From assembly GCA_963674455.1 (NCBI GenBank), contig CAVMBE010000027.1, positions 186,001 to 250,000 of the forward strand: a stretch of DNA of 64,000 nt, read 5' to 3'. Shown piece after piece: positions 53,247-64,000 of the stretch. The DNA is from Lecanosticta acicola (lineage: Eukaryota; Ascomycota; Dothideomycetes; Mycosphaerellales; Mycosphaerellaceae). Position 1 is the stretch's first letter. Every line of letters starts with the position of its first letter. The notes beneath the pieces are model-generated. The model was not told the origin of the DNA. It saw only the letters and a list, made by a program, of their open reading frames with translations, and made no database searches. The translations under genes were made by a program, and so were the position numbers.

Positions 53247-54122
53247 TCATTCCCCCAACCTCAAAGCTTTCAAGATAGCCGCTGCATCTTTCCTCTTGAA
53301 CACAGGCTCATCTCTTCCCGTAATCTCATCCGCAAGGTCCCTCAAACGCTCTTCTACTTTGTGTGCGAGAGTCTCCATCTCGCTATTGCTTACTCTGAAG
53401 CGATAGTAGGTACCGATGTCTTCAAACATAGCCCTCTGGTCCCTCGAACGGCCGTTCAAATCGATCTTCCATCGCGCATAGCCGTTGCCCAGATCCCCAA
53501 TTTGACTGTAGATATTGAGCCGCTTGGTGCATTTCAACAGCGACTCTGGTGCGTTCTGGAGGTACTTCGTCCTGACTATCAATTTGCCCTTCTCGCCAAT
53601 GGACGTGTCGTTCTCGTTGCAAAAGATGAGCATTTTCTCTCGGAAGAAGACGGGAAGTGCTTCGCGACAGACCTGCGCGATTGGAGGTACGACGTTGTAA
53701 TCTTCGATCGAGGACGGGAGAGAAGCTTTGTACCATTCGTATACTCTCATCCGCAACTCAGGAGGCAGGTCTGTGAAGCCACTCCCGATGCCATCCTCCT
53801 CGTCTTTTGCTTCCAGAGCTCTGATGAATCGATCTTTCTTGTGCGCTGGATTGTGTGGAGATCTGAACAAGATGCCTCGAGTCGCGCAAAACTTGGACAA
53901 TTCTGCAGCATTGCATGTGTCGTACACGAGCATCCCGCGTTGAGAGCAGACAAACATTGCCTCTAGGCGATGTTGGGGTATTTCCAATTTTGCTTCTATT
54001 CCATAGCATGAAAGGGATGCCAGAAGCTGTTCCTTGCTCCTTAACATTGGGTTTCGTAGTTTCCAGCAGTTCTCGTCGCCGATGCAACTTTCGGAACTGA
54101 AAGAATCGTGGAACTGGACCAT
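53247..54122 (-). CDS. F-box-like protein with N-terminal SAP-like segments
   Basis: 291 residues from ATG 54122, intronless. Two short SAP-like helix pairs come first: LRSKEQLLASLSCYGIEAKL (about 28-47) and DTCNAAELSKFCATRGI with KDRFIRALEAKDEED. Next is the F-box-like line FTDLPPELRMRVYEWYKAS. After PIAQVCREALPVFFREKMLI (the usual 'l..vcrq.r.e....ff') comes the variable body, with a C-terminal helical end (METLAHKVEERLRDLADEIT). This SAP/F-box-like combination is common in expanded ascomycete families. A role as ubiquitin-ligase adaptor is inference. Confidence 0.7.
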   Translation of the reverse strand: MVQFHDSFSSESCIGDENCWKLRNPMLRSKEQLLASLSCYGIEAKLEIPQHRLEAMFVCSQRGMLVYDTCNAAELSKFCATRGILFRSPHNPAHKKDRFIRALEAKDEEDGIGSGFTDLPPELRMRVYEWYKASLPSSIEDYNVVPPIAQVCREALPVFFREKMLIFCNENDTSIGEKGKLIVRTKYLQNAPESLLKCTKRLNIYSQIGDLGNGYARWKIDLNGRSRDQRAMFEDIGTYYRFRVSNSEMETLAHKVEERLRDLADEITGRDEPVFKRKDAAAILKALRLGE

Positions 54123-55047
54123 TGCGGTTAGATCTTCCAGATTGATTTAATCTCTTTGACGGAAGGCAGAAGTGAGGTTAAGTATTGATTGAAGGCAGAA
54201 ACGTCGGGATTAACAATATCTAGGCACCATGATGCACCTTCCCAAAACGGAAGCGGATTCCAGGCTGCAGTCTTGGCATCGCGCCATCACATGCCGATTT
54301 TGTATTTCCTGTAAAGACACGCGCCACAACACATCGCACTAACTTGTGAGGCCACATGCACAAATGAGAAAGCTAGATAGATCTCTCTTGTATCTCTAAC
54401 CCAAGGCTTACCAATGCGACTAACGGTTTCGCTCCCACCCAGTGCTGGAATTGGCCAATTCGATCTCGCTCCCACCAATGCGGTTCGGCCTTCGTCAACG
54501 GCAAACAATCGGAAGGCGAGAATAGCAAGTACAAGTCATTCAACGTTTCAGCCTGTGCAGGAATGTCAGTCACACGTTCAGTCCACTAGATCAGGATGCC
54601 CTTATCAGCCAAAGACTGTCCCGTTGCAATGGCGTAATCTTGTTCATTTCTTCCAAAGATGTGAAGCCCGTCCCGTTCTCAAGCAATGTATGCTCCCTGG
54701 AAGCTTTGGAAAATCTCCCATCCCCGGAGTCGACATAAGATCTCCAGTCACATGCCACTTGAAGGATAGGTAAGAAGTAAGAAACTTGAAGAACTTTTTA
54801 AAGCGTGGAACCATAACTTTTCACATCTTGGGCCCTTCCTCAATGTTCCGCCGATTTGCAGATGTTAGAGCGGTCTTGAACGTGTGAACATTGACTCGCA
54901 TTGCTTGAGTAAGGCACGAGTCCCCATGCAACTCACTCACTCTGTTTCCCGTCTCGAACGCCACTCTATTCAGACCCCACCCACATGCCACCCTTTTGCG
55001 TGAGGGAATAGAACGTCGTCTCCGCTCAGGCTCACTGTTCTCCATCA
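54123..55047. other. intergenic, 0.9 kb
   Basis: Promoter of the F-box-like gene and 3' flank of pik1. A plus frame at 54414-54773 lacks family features; not called. Confidence 0.4.
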
Positions 55048-58000
55048 TCAGTAAATTCCTTGCGTCCGGTACTGGAACGTATCATAAAGCCTGGTGTAGT
55101 AACTTCCAACACTCTTCGCAACCAATTCCTCCACAAAATCTCGTGCTTCTTCTTTACTCTTCTCCAGAACGAACCTTGCTCGCAACGCCGACACGACATT
55201 CATCACACCGCCGCCGTAACAAGGCATCTTGCTCTCTCGACCCATGAGTTCGACAAGCGTAACGATGCGTTCGGCTTCACGGCGCAGGGCTTGGAAAGCA
55301 TCTTTCATCAGTTCTTTAAACTGAACAAACGCCTCACCTTCTTGGCCGCCGAGAAGCTCGACGTATTCGAACGTCAACTTGAAGGGTGCAGCTTCGAAGC
55401 CCATATTACCAGGCGAATTGGACAGCATGAAGCCAAAATCGATGTGAATGACGTGGCCATCCGAGTCGATCAAGATGTTGCCGTTGTGTCGATCTTTGAG
55501 CTGCAAGACGTAGCTGATGATGCTGTATGCCGCGAGACTGCGGACGAAGCAGTCGATTGCTCGTCTGTACGCAGTTGATTCCGCGTCGCCAAAGGTCTTG
55601 ATGTAGTGATCTTGCAGGGTAGCAATTCTTTTCTTTGGATTCGCACCCGTGGCGATCGAGGCAAGTGTCAACGACCGTTTTAAAGAGTGCAACGAGACTG
55701 CATTGGTAATGGTTTCGATGAGGCCTGACGTCTCGCCAGTCACGAGAATCCGCATGTTTTTTACCCACACGTTAACATTGTGTTCCGCGAAGATCTTGGA
55801 GCAGACAGCAATCATCTGGCAGGCAAATGCTTCTTGCCTAAGGTCGCCGCCGGTCTTTACGATGACGGAGACGAGGTCCCAGTGCTTGATCCAACCGTAA
55901 GGCGAAGAGCGTCTGATGCGCTCCTTCTTCTGCTCCCACGCTTCTCCAAAAGTCGCCGCGGATGGGTCATCCCGGTCGCCCTTTCGTTGGATACCTCCAG
56001 TCATGGCATCGTTCTCCATTCGGTCAGCACCTTTGCCAGTGTTCAGCTTCGGGTCGGTTGGACCTTCAATATTTGCCTCCGACTCTTCCTCAGTCTCTTC
56101 GGACACGGTGTGTCCAGATTTGGCCATGATTGTCTCAAAGCTAGGCGCTTGTATGTCCTCTGCAAGGAAACTTTGCTCCTCCAGAGACTGCATGCTCGCA
56201 ATGATCCTCGTTCTGATAGCAGCTACTTCAGCTTTTGGTCGTTTCGCTGCGCTCAGCTCAAGCTGTGCGAGCATTTGCGATGCTGTCCGCATGTGGTCAG
56301 CGAGCGCTGAGACATCGGCTTGGTTTGAATTTTGAGGTCGGAGGTATGGCGATCCGTTCGGTTTACTGGATAGCGATTCCGAGTCGCGCGGAGTTGGTAA
56401 GCTCGCTACCGTAGATATGGTGCTCACGCCGCTCGACAATCGAGGAGGCTCCTTGCCGCTATGCTGAGGTCGAGTTCGCGGACTACCTTTCGAATTCTTG
56501 GTGATATCATCGAGGTCCTGTAAGAGCGATGCACTTGAAAGATCTCCATTCGTAGGCTCTAGAACGCTGTCGGATTGGCCCTCGCCATAAGGAGCTTGGA
56601 TAGCCGCTTCCCGGGCAGCATCAGTCGTATCGAAAAGCCGCCGCTTTGGCAACCCTCTCTCTGATGAAAGTTTTGCTAGGAGCTCTTGATTTTGCTGGCT
56701 ATTTGGATCGAAGTCAAAGTCTTCGCGAAGTACCTCTAGCATGAGGAGGTATGGCACCTTTTCAGCGCTGTTGAGACTCGTTGCCTCAGCTGGGTTGAGC
56801 CTGACGATGCGGTGATGACGGCTTCTACTCGCAGAGCCATCAACCAGAGTGGCAGGACAGATGAGAGGTATGTCAACTTCTGAAGGGAGATCCTGTGCAA
56901 TGAGGCCCAATTCCGCGCGGAGTGCACTCAGCCTAGCAGGCTTTGGAACCGAGACTAGTCTGTTCGATATGCCCTCGAGAGCTGTGAGGAACTGCGACTG
57001 GTTGCGGAAGTAGTTCTGCCGCAATGTCCGAATCTTTTGGCTTCTCGGCATGGCCAAGGGTAGGGAGGGACGTGTGGTTTGCGAGTGCCGACGTGGAAGT
57101 TCCCCTTCAATAAGGCGCCGTGGAACTCCAGGTGAGGTAGGTAAGCTCGCTGCCGGTACGCCTGACTTCCTTTGGATGTTCGCCGTGGATGAAGGATTCA
57201 CGAGAGCCTCGCTGCTTTTAGAAACAGCTAGTGAGTGACCGCGGTGATGAGGAGACAGTTTGCGGGCATCTGGAGTCGAAAGTGCCGGCGTGCCTGGTTG
57301 GGAGGCCGATAGCTTAGCTCCGTTTGTTTGGATGTCCTGCGGTTTCCTAGATTTGCGCCGCACCCGTTCCCTCGGATCTCCAGATACTGGTCGTGTCCGC
57401 TTCGAAGCACTACTCGCTCCCGATACCGTGGCGCTTCTGCCCAGTTGCTGCACAGCGATAGGGGTGTCCGATATCATGTCTTCAATCGGGCGTGGTCTTC
57501 TTGCTTGTGCGATAGCCAAGGGCCCGGCATATTGTGGCAGCAAAGGTAGCCCAATACTAGCCACTAGCAGGCTCGACAAGACCGTCACTGGGAGCACGTT
57601 CTCTTGTATTCGCTCTCTTCGCAAAGGCTCTCCGCTACCAAACACTATCCGCTGGACTCGATTGTATATTCGACGACATGTTTGGAAGGCATTCGAAGCT
57701 GGTACGTTCCCTAAATCATGTAGGTAGGTCTGGAAGAGCCAGAAGGTCTAGAACTGCTCATTAGCTAGTGCTGGCGTTCTGTTGCATTGTTAGACCCACC
57801 AGTAGTGCGCCGTTGACGGACTCTTCGCATAGGTCAATCAAGAACTCCTCCAGCGCCATGGACTCATTGTCGATGGAAATGACCAGGTGGCAGAGCTGCG
57901 GGAGGAAGAATTCGATCTCCTCGTAGCTGAAGCCGCGCAACTTCGAGCAGAGCACATAGTGAATGCCGACATGCTCGGCGTACCGACTGCGCAGGCGTCA

Positions 58001-58128
58001 GCATGTCTCTCTGAGTGTTCGTGGGGAGGATGGTATAGGCGGGCTCACGCAAGGTAGGCGACGGTGAGGGATGGGTCTTTGTTGAAGTGCTCGGACTCGA
58101 TGAAACGCTCAAGCAGGTTCCAGCTCAT
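55048..58128 (-). CDS. pik1: phosphatidylinositol 4-kinase, Pik1/PI4KB type
   Basis: Exons 58049-58128, 57800-57986 and 55048-57747; introns 62 nt (GTGAGC..GCGCAG) and 52 nt (GTGGGT..TTCTAG); 988 residues. The N-terminus MSWNLLERFIESEHFNKDPS and the helical segment LRGFSYEEIEFFLPQLCHLV, then SVNGALLTFWLFQTY, is the lipid-kinase-unique/helical domain. A Ser-rich disordered middle with RPRPIED follows. The kinase domain (about 690-985) has WDLVSVIVKTGGDLRQEAFA, the catalytic loop KDRHNGNILID (about 838-848) and activation-loop HIDFGF (about 853). It closes with TRLYDTFQYRTQGIY, as in PI4KB. The enzyme makes PI4P at the Golgi, with frequenin and Arf as usual partners. The two 5' exons are missed by single-frame reading. 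Confidence 0.94.
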
Positions 58129-59364
58129 GGAGGATGTCTCATTGGTAGCAGCCTGGGCTGGGCATACGGAGGGGAGGTAATTCGAATTATTCTCTCATCC
58201 TCTGAAGATCATGGTTCTCCGGGGTCGGGAATCCTGGTGCCGTGTCCGCTGGTGGAGCTCGAGAGATGTCGCAGGGAGGGGTTATCGAGCCGAATGGGAT
58301 TCACGGCAGCATAAAGGTCCAACGCGGGTAGATACCAGAAAGAGATTGTGAGATCTTACGAATATTACACGCGGATCCAATGCGGGTGTTATTAGAGGAG
58401 GGACCCGCGCACAAGGCACTTCGAAGGATGACTAGGTCCGTGTGGAGCCGCGCGGACGTTCCCTTGCCGTGCCTGGTTCCACCTCACCTGTGCCTTTACA
58501 TCTCTCTACCCACGAACGATCCCGCCCTTGTCGCCGCTGTAACGTTACGAACTGCATGCAAATCACCTTCGAAGCATTTATCGAGACGAACTCTGACATG
58601 AGAGCCAGAACCCCGTGAAAGAGCTCGCACAGACGTTTTCAGGAGTCGGGAAGACAGGAGCATGGTGGGTGCGCAAAATTACCGTTGGATGTCATCAGGC
58701 ATGGACTCCAGAACGCTGGAGTCTTGCATCGATTCGATCGCCTGCATGCGTCGTTGAAAGTGGAGGTGACCACACGAGGCTGTCGACTGCTCGCTGCCCG
58801 TCTCCATGCCCCACCAAATCTTCTAGGACGAACACCACAGAGCAATGATATGGAGAATGTGAAGTCGGAAGACTCTATCACGCGCCACGTCTCGACGATA
58901 TACTGTGATAGCCCTTTCCGACTTCGGCAAACGCATTCACCGCTCCCACATAGATATTCGCCAATGCTGGATGCAGCGGTGACACTTGTGGACGAAGTGC
59001 GTAGGGATGATCAGTTGCCAGAGAGGACGCGAATCACTGTCCGGAGGCATCGTGAATCTATCACCCATTCTTGGAGAGAACAACCGCTGTCGTCAGCACA
59101 CTGCTTCCACCCATGTGACGAAGAACTTTTCAGCGAGCTACTCAGCACGTACACGCTCTTGAATTTGCCCTCCACCGGCGCCTTAGTATTGGCTGGATCA
59201 AACTGCAGGCTGATCGTAGGTCGAACGCCTCGCCAGAAGTTTCTTTCCCGCCTTCCTCTCTAAGGCCCCACTTACCCTCTTCGGCGAGTGCTGGGACTCC
59301 GACGACTGACCTCATAGTTGTGACGGCTGAGAAAACGCGCACGCTGTATGTTTATCTTTCTGGT
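58129..59364. other. gap, 1.2 kb
   Basis: Promoter of pik1. A 192-codon plus frame ends at 59263 but has no ATG at its start and no recognisable pattern. Not called. Confidence 0.35.
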
Positions 59365-59835
59365 TCATTCTGCTTTTAGAATTGCACGACTGTCTTTGTC
59401 TGAAACTATCATCTTCGTTCTGCACTTTTGTTCTGGCTGTGCGTTTGGAAAATCGTGCTTCAAAAGGACGAAGCCAGTCAGGCTGATGACGAAGAAGAGG
59501 AGCACGATAGCATTGATGGAGGTAGTGATTTGTCCATTCGTGCCAGCGAAGACGAGTGCGGCGTTTCTGGTGGGGAAGAGCTGACTGAGGAGCCTGGTGT
59601 CGAAGTTACGATATTGTTGAACACGGAGGAGGAGGTGTGGGCTGGTGAGGAGTTTGATGTTCAGGCTGCGATTGGAAATTTCCGGGTTGGTGCGGAGGCG
59701 ATCGAGCAGACTTTTGCGCACAAACTTGTGAAGGAGAGGATGGACGATACTTTGTTCAAACGTCGTGCTTAAGAGATGATTTTGGGCATGGATGGCTCCG
59801 GTGCGTGTGTCGGCGAATGCTTCGAGATTGGGCAA
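59365..59835 (-). other. unassigned open frame with fungal-like codon bias, no ATG
   Basis: 156 minus-strand codons without a stop, rich in C-ending codons (CTC, ATC, GCC, ACC). Starts without ATG just 27 bp beyond the pop3 stop. It includes a possible membrane helix, INAIVLLFFVISLTGFVLL, and helical HLLSTTFEQSIVHPLLHKFV. The opposite strand is also open for 115 codons and acidic, so one is a mirror of the other. Could be a 5'-truncated gene or a chance frame. Confidence 0.25.
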
Positions 59836-59861
59836 AGGAGGCCATCGAGAAGATGTCGTCG

Positions 59862-60681
59862 TTACTGTACTTCTACTCTAATCCCCAGCCATTTGGCTTC
59901 CGAAGCTTGCTTTATCCACGGCACTTCCACTGGCTCGACGTTCCCTCGTACGTAGTCTAGCAGGGCGGTCACTCCCTCTGCTTCAGATGCATCGTGCAGA
60001 ATGGCTAGCATGCTGGCTCCTCTGGCTTGCCCGATCGATGCCACGACTTTCTTTTCTACCGACTGGTCGAGAAGTATGAGTCGTGTGCGTGGCAGGTCTG
60101 GGTATGCCAATGATGCAGTTTGGCAAAGCGTTGGGAGATGAGAATAGATCAGGTCGTCCATAGCTCGAAAGAGGAAGACGACGGCGACTTGGCGCGGTTT
60201 GCTTTGTGCGTTGTCTTTTTCTCCCGTTGAAGTTGGACTAGAGTGTTTTGAGAGATCTTCCAGATGACGGGTAACTGCGTTGAAGCCCAGAAGTATGTGG
60301 TTCCGTATTGGAGGTGCTTGCGGTATGTCTTGCATTGGCTTTGAATCAGATTCCGACTTTTTGGTTTCTGATGCAGCCTTCCGCTTTCGCTTCTTGCTTG
60401 ACCTCTTTGCAGGTCTTGGGAGCTGGTCTCGCCATGCTCCAATCGGTGTCGAAACATGGATGAGGAGTTCGAGAATGGCATTGTGATGCGGTTGTACAAT
60501 CGTTGATCTAGGTTTGTCGACAGAGTCAGACCAGCAGGTTTTGATGAAGGCTCAGGGAAGCGCGACATGAGCGTACAGGGTCGTGCGACTGGGGGGAGAA
60601 ATACATATTGGAGACGTCGTACGCAGAGGCGGTGCGATGAATGGGCCGGTGAGCCTTGTCTTGCTTGCTTTGCTCGCCCAT
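59862..60681 (-). CDS. pop3: RNase P/MRP protein subunit Pop3
   Basis: The main exon 59862-60507 is confident. Its residues show the Pop3 order: PHHNAILELLIHVSTPIG; a lysine-rich linker (KRSSKKRKRKAASETKKSES); PPIRNHILLGFNAVTRHLED; VAVVFLFRAMDDLIYSHLPT; TRLILLDQSVEKKVVASIGQ; ASMLAILHDASEAEG; and PWIKQASEAKWLGIRVEVQ at the end. The L7Ae-like fold serves tRNA 5' processing (RNase P) and pre-rRNA cleavage (MRP) in the nucleolus. A 5' exon is required, since no in-frame ATG exists. 60623-60681 (MGEQSKQDKAHRPIHRTAS) joined over a 115-nt GTACGA..CCTAG intron fits phase and gives 234 residues, but this part is tentative. Confidence 0.8.
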
Positions 60682-61323
60682 GTCGCGGTGGAGGTAGCTC
60701 AGGCATGAGAAAGCGGCGCTATGCTTGTGATCGGCAGTGGAGGTGAATGCAGCGAGCGAGCAGTTGTGCCTCAGGCAGACAGAAGTGACGTCAAGATTTC
60801 GCGGGGCTTGGCGGTGGATCTCCGTGCTCGCTCCTTCCCGTCGTTCCGTTCCCTGCATGCGGTGGACGGGTGGAGTGGAGCTTGGATCAAGACACGAACC
60901 AGCGGACGCGTTCCTAGCAAAGCAAGCAAGCACAGCAAGCAAGCACAAGCACTGTGCAAGCAGCACACGTGTGAGGTGCCAATCCATCCATCGCGATACC
61001 CCTTTGATCAAACCATCTCATCCCATCCATATCGCTCCTCTGCACTTCACTTTGCTTCACCTGCAGCGTTGGGCGTCGGGCGTTGCGGCTGAGGAGAAGA
61101 GAAGCACGTGAAAGCCGCGCTGCGCCCGCGACGAAGCGGACCGCTCCAGGCTGCCTTGCCTTGCCTGGTTGGTGCAGGTGCTGCTTCAGAGCACTTCCAC
61201 TTCACGCCACAGCCTGCCAGGATCGCCCGTCGATAAATCTATTTGCCCTTTGCGCCTGCTGCACCACACCGGAATATGCCCACCACGCAAACGACTGCCT
61301 CATGATTGCCTCGTCCGCGCAAC
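60682..61323. promoter_or_regulatory. divergent promoter region, 0.64 kb
   Basis: Between pop3 (-) and the large + gene. Contains a GCAAGCAAGCA-type microsatellite (60918-60962). No start-proximal motif assigned. Confidence 0.35.
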
Positions 61324-64000
61324 ATGACATCTGCAAACACCGACTCGTGGGCCCGCGACCACGTCGCCGATGCTAATCCAGACCTACCGCGCAAGCGAGA
61401 GCGTCTCAGCGAGGAAAAGGACGACGCCTCGCCGCTGGCCACTGACGACAGTGTGCTCGTCGAGGCCTTGCCGCTCGAAGACGACGGCGCCGGCAACAGC
61501 TATCACAACGCAATCCAACTGCACGACGAGTCTGCAATGGAGGCCTTCAGCGCCGATTTCGACCTCGAGCCGGGCTGTAACGTGATCCCGGTCAAGCAAC
61601 TCCACCACCTGATTGATTGCCTGCGGCAAGGCGTACCGCTTCAGCCAAATCACATGGACAATTTCTGTCGATGGCTACAGAGTCACCTTGTCCTGACCCG
61701 CGAAATGCAAGATCGGTGGCACTATGCATATCTGGACGACGAGCGCGAATTCTTCGCCCGACTGGCCGTGTTTGGTCGCGACTTCCTAGCCTACGCAGGA
61801 GATCTGTTTGACTACAAGCAGATGCAACAGTATGGCGTCGATTACCTGGGCCAGAGCTTGTACGGTCTATGGCCTGCTATCGGTGAATTAGCCATTCGCA
61901 TTCTTCGCTTCCTGCCAGGCGTCGTTGATGGCATGTTCGCGAGGCGAGACTCTGGCCAGGCTCCTAAGACACGCCAGCAACTCGATGATATCTGCTATGT
62001 GGAGATCCTCGCAAAGACGATGACCCTGAACAAAGCAGCTTCGATGGACTTCTTTCGGAATCACTTCAGTTACAAACCCAAGGGCCATGCCATCAAACTA
62101 AAAGAAGAATTCCAGCGGGACCCGAGCTTGATCGCAGTCCTTCTGGAGTTGCTCCAGAAGCTGGTGCAGAATCATCGTGAAATTTCGAATTCTTGGGACG
62201 GCATCGATGCCATTCTTCGAATCCTCCACTCTCTGGACCTGTTGCGGATCGAGGACCTCCACGTTGTCATCGGTGTGATCCATCACAACATCATGCCTTT
62301 GATCTGCGAGAAGCACCCGAGAGCCTTGCCGGAGGGCTTTCACGACTTCATCATCCACATGGCCGGGATCGTCGTCGAGAAGCTCTCGCTCAACTCCGAT
62401 GATCAAGCTGCAGCGGCTCTCTACGCGCGATACATAACAAGTGACCACGATGCTTTACTTTCCGAGCTGGCAGAGGACGAACCTATCGCCGCAAAGCTGC
62501 AACACATCTGTGAAGGCGACAAGGACTTGTTGGCCCAGCTTCTGACGACAGCCTGGTCTCTGCAATCACTCAAGTCCTTCATCTACAGCGACATCATGGA
62601 TGTCAGGACTTGTGGCATCATGTCTCTGGGAAAGACCTTTGTTCAACTGCACAAGCTCCACTCCTCTTCTCCGGAACAATTCGAGCATCCTGTCCTTCAG
62701 TACGTTGCTCGCTTTGTGCGGTTGAACGAAGTGACCAAATACATCTTTGGACCAAATTCACACGCAAGTCTGGTTCATCACAGCGGCAACATCATTGGGT
62801 TTCTAGCTGCAACAAAGGCTTATACGCATCTGGAGACCGACATAATCTGGCATGCCTGCACAAGTAGCGTCGAGGTGGAATTCGCCAAGGCCTCCCTTGC
62901 AGTCTTATCCGAGATTTGTCGCTACATGGACCTTGATCAGTTACTGTATGTTGCAAACAAGTATGTGGACACGCCTCCATCAAAGCTTGGAAACGATGCG
63001 GTGGACTCGCTTTCCGAACTCTTCGCGAAGGTTCAGCTCAAGAACGACAGCTCACTCGACCAAGGGCATCGATTGGCCACTGCTTTCATTAGCATTAATG
63101 TCATGATGAAAGCCGATGAGGCCGAGTCCAATGGTTCTCTCTCAAGACTACGCGAGACAGCAAAGCAAGAGCTTCGCCGATTTACCAATCCTGCTTACAA
63201 TGCACACGACCGAGTGGAGATATACTTGCGCTGTGCACCTCACATAGTGAAGTCCAGCGGACAAGCCTCAACGGCTGTTGACATTATTGTGCTATTTCTA
63301 CAAGGAACGGTGTCCAAAAGGGAAGCTGAACACTTGCTAGAGGCCTTACCGGTTCAAGGTGCCATCGACGAGATGGGTCGCTTCCTTGAAAGTTGTCGCG
63401 CTGGTGCTTCTTCCTCCGGGATCGCGCAGATAGCTGCCATTGAGCTGCGTCTGGAACTCATCGTGCGCCTCTTGTCGCTACCCATTGTCGACCTGAGCGC
63501 GGAAGACCTTTCGCGATTCTTCAAGTACGCTGTTGGGGACGAGGCACTCAACAACGAAGCCAGAGATCGTGCTTGGCGGCTGTTGATGCACATGCTCGAC
63601 ACAAACGAGAGCGAGGATGTCGCCTCAGACATGCTCGAGCGATTCCTTGCGAAGGAGATTGCAGGGCTTCCTCTGGATTTTGTCACCCCAGAGCTCATCA
63701 AAATCTGTGGAATACATCTGCAAAATCACCTGCTTTGCAGCGAGTCACCAGCTGACTACTCCTCAGCCCTCCATACTCCGATCTGGCAGAAATTGGTCCT
63801 TGCAGCTGAAAGCGCCGACAACCTACTGGTGAGGCAACAAGCGGCTCAAATGATATGTCAGGTGCTCTTTGGGAACACCAACCAGCAACAGAAGGGCACG
63901 TCAGCGACCAGATGCCACGCCGAATTTGCGCGACAGCAGATCGATCGCATACGTGAAGAGTTCCAGAAAACTACCGATTCCGGCACTGGGTCCATTTGTC
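61324..64000 (+). CDS. N-terminal part of a very large protein, possibly a ubiquitin-specific protease (FAF/USP34-like)
   Basis: Open from ATG 61324 (MTSANTDSWARDHVADANPD) to the window edge: 892 codons with no stop and no evident intron. A hydrophilic N-terminus (to about 80) is followed by an all-helical, HEAT/armadillo-like body. Examples are VKQLHHLIDCLRQGVPLQPN, MDFFRNHFSYKPKGHAIKLK, RIEDLHVVIGVIHHNIMPLI, and a repeated pattern of paired amphipathic helices. Fungal USP9X/USP34-type deubiquitinases carry such a long solenoid before a C-terminal Cys/His protease domain. No catalytic Cys box lies within the window, so the assignment is a guess from architecture and local similarity. Confidence 0.6.
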   Translation, partial: MTSANTDSWARDHVADANPDLPRKRERLSEEKDDASPLATDDSVLVEALPLEDDGAGNSYHNAIQLHDESAMEAFSADFDLEPGCNVIPVKQLHHLIDCLRQGVPLQPNHMDNFCRWLQSHLVLTREMQDRWHYAYLDDEREFFARLAVFGRDFLAYAGDLFDYKQMQQYGVDYLGQSLYGLWPAIGELAIRILRFLPGVVDGMFARRDSGQAPKTRQQLDDICYVEILAKTMTLNKAASMDFFRNHFSYKPKGHAIKLKEEFQRDPSLIAVLLELLQKLVQNHREISNSWDGIDAILRILHSLDLLRIEDLHVVIGVIHHNIMPLICEKHPRALPEGFHDFIIHMAGIVVEKLSLNSDDQAAAALYARYITSDHDALLSELAEDEPIAAKLQHICEGDKDLLAQLLTTAWSLQSLKSFIYSDIMDVRTCGIMSLGKTFVQLHKLHSSSPEQFEHPVLQYVARFVRLNEVTKYIFGPNSHASLVHHSGNIIGFLAATKAYTHLETDIIWHACTSSVEVEFAKASLAVLSEICRYMDLDQLLYVANKYVDTPPSKLGNDAVDSLSELFAKVQLKNDSSLDQGHRLATAFISINVMMKADEAESNGSLSRLRETAKQELRRFTNPAYNAHDRVEIYLRCAPHIVKSSGQASTAVDIIVLFLQGTVSKREAEHLLEALPVQGAIDEMGRFLESCRAGASSSGIAQIAAIELRLELIVRLLSLPIVDLSAEDLSRFFKYAVGDEALNNEARDRAWRLLMHMLDTNESEDVASDMLERFLAKEIAGLPLDFVTPELIKICGIHLQNHLLCSESPADYSSALHTPIWQKLVLAAESADNLLVRQQAAQMICQVLFGNTNQQQKGTSATRCHAEFARQQIDRIREEFQKTTDSGTGSIC

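Noticed and set aside
1..64000. Transposons, insertion sequences or CRISPR arrays
   Set aside because: No transposase or reverse-transcriptase motifs, terminal repeats or regularly spaced short repeats with unique spacers were seen; the seven-copy repeat at the left end is coding.

Overview
The window reads as a compact filamentous ascomycete (Pezizomycotina) chromosome segment. Most introns are 45-80 nt with GT..AG ends and CTNAC-like branch sites. Fungus-restricted families occur: fungal rhodopsin-fold receptor, UstYa-type oxidase, fungal MCT-like transporter, a Cdc4/FWD-1-type F-box/WD40 protein. A dothideomycete is my best guess, but that is inference; nothing seen fixes the order. No transposon, rRNA, tRNA or CRISPR array was found.

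Layout. 0-3 kb: the 5' two thirds or more of a secreted repeat protein with seven copies of a His/Cys motif and two Apple/PAN-like modules. 4.7-12 kb: a 2H phosphoesterase (LigT-like), an orphan charged protein, a TPR-SET protein and a monocarboxylate transporter-like MFS protein. 12.8-15.4 kb: two related Cys-rich genes, one apparently decayed. 16.4-19.2 kb: the YEATS protein Yaf9, flanked by relics of a methyltransferase and of an F-box-like protein. 20.5-29.8 kb: an F-box/WD40 ubiquitin-ligase subunit, a three-exon orphan, an F-box/TPR protein and a large RING protein whose 5' exon is separated by an intron. 29.8-35.5 kb: gene-poor, holding two small spliced orphan candidates and one stop-interrupted helical frame.

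35.5-41 kb: a seven-helix receptor-like protein, a tiny secreted protein, a UstYa-family oxidase and a proline-iminopeptidase-like hydrolase lie together. 41-46 kb: an uncharacterised protein, a GPI-anchored GH29 alpha-L-fucosidase and a secreted ML/NPC2-like lipid-transfer protein. 47-64 kb is mostly housekeeping: a disordered SPxK-rich protein, mitoribosomal Mrp10, Hsp90 co-chaperone Aha1, a SAP/F-box-like protein, phosphatidylinositol 4-kinase Pik1, RNase P/MRP subunit Pop3, and the N-terminal part of a very large protein that may be a ubiquitin-specific protease.

Many genes are spliced, so single open frames under-call them. The exon joins given here were worked out by eye from splice sites and frame. 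Functional themes are protein turnover (F-box/WD40, F-box-like, RING, possible USP), cell surface/secretion (repeat protein, fucosidase, ML protein, small secreted protein) and a possible small accessory cluster around UstYa.
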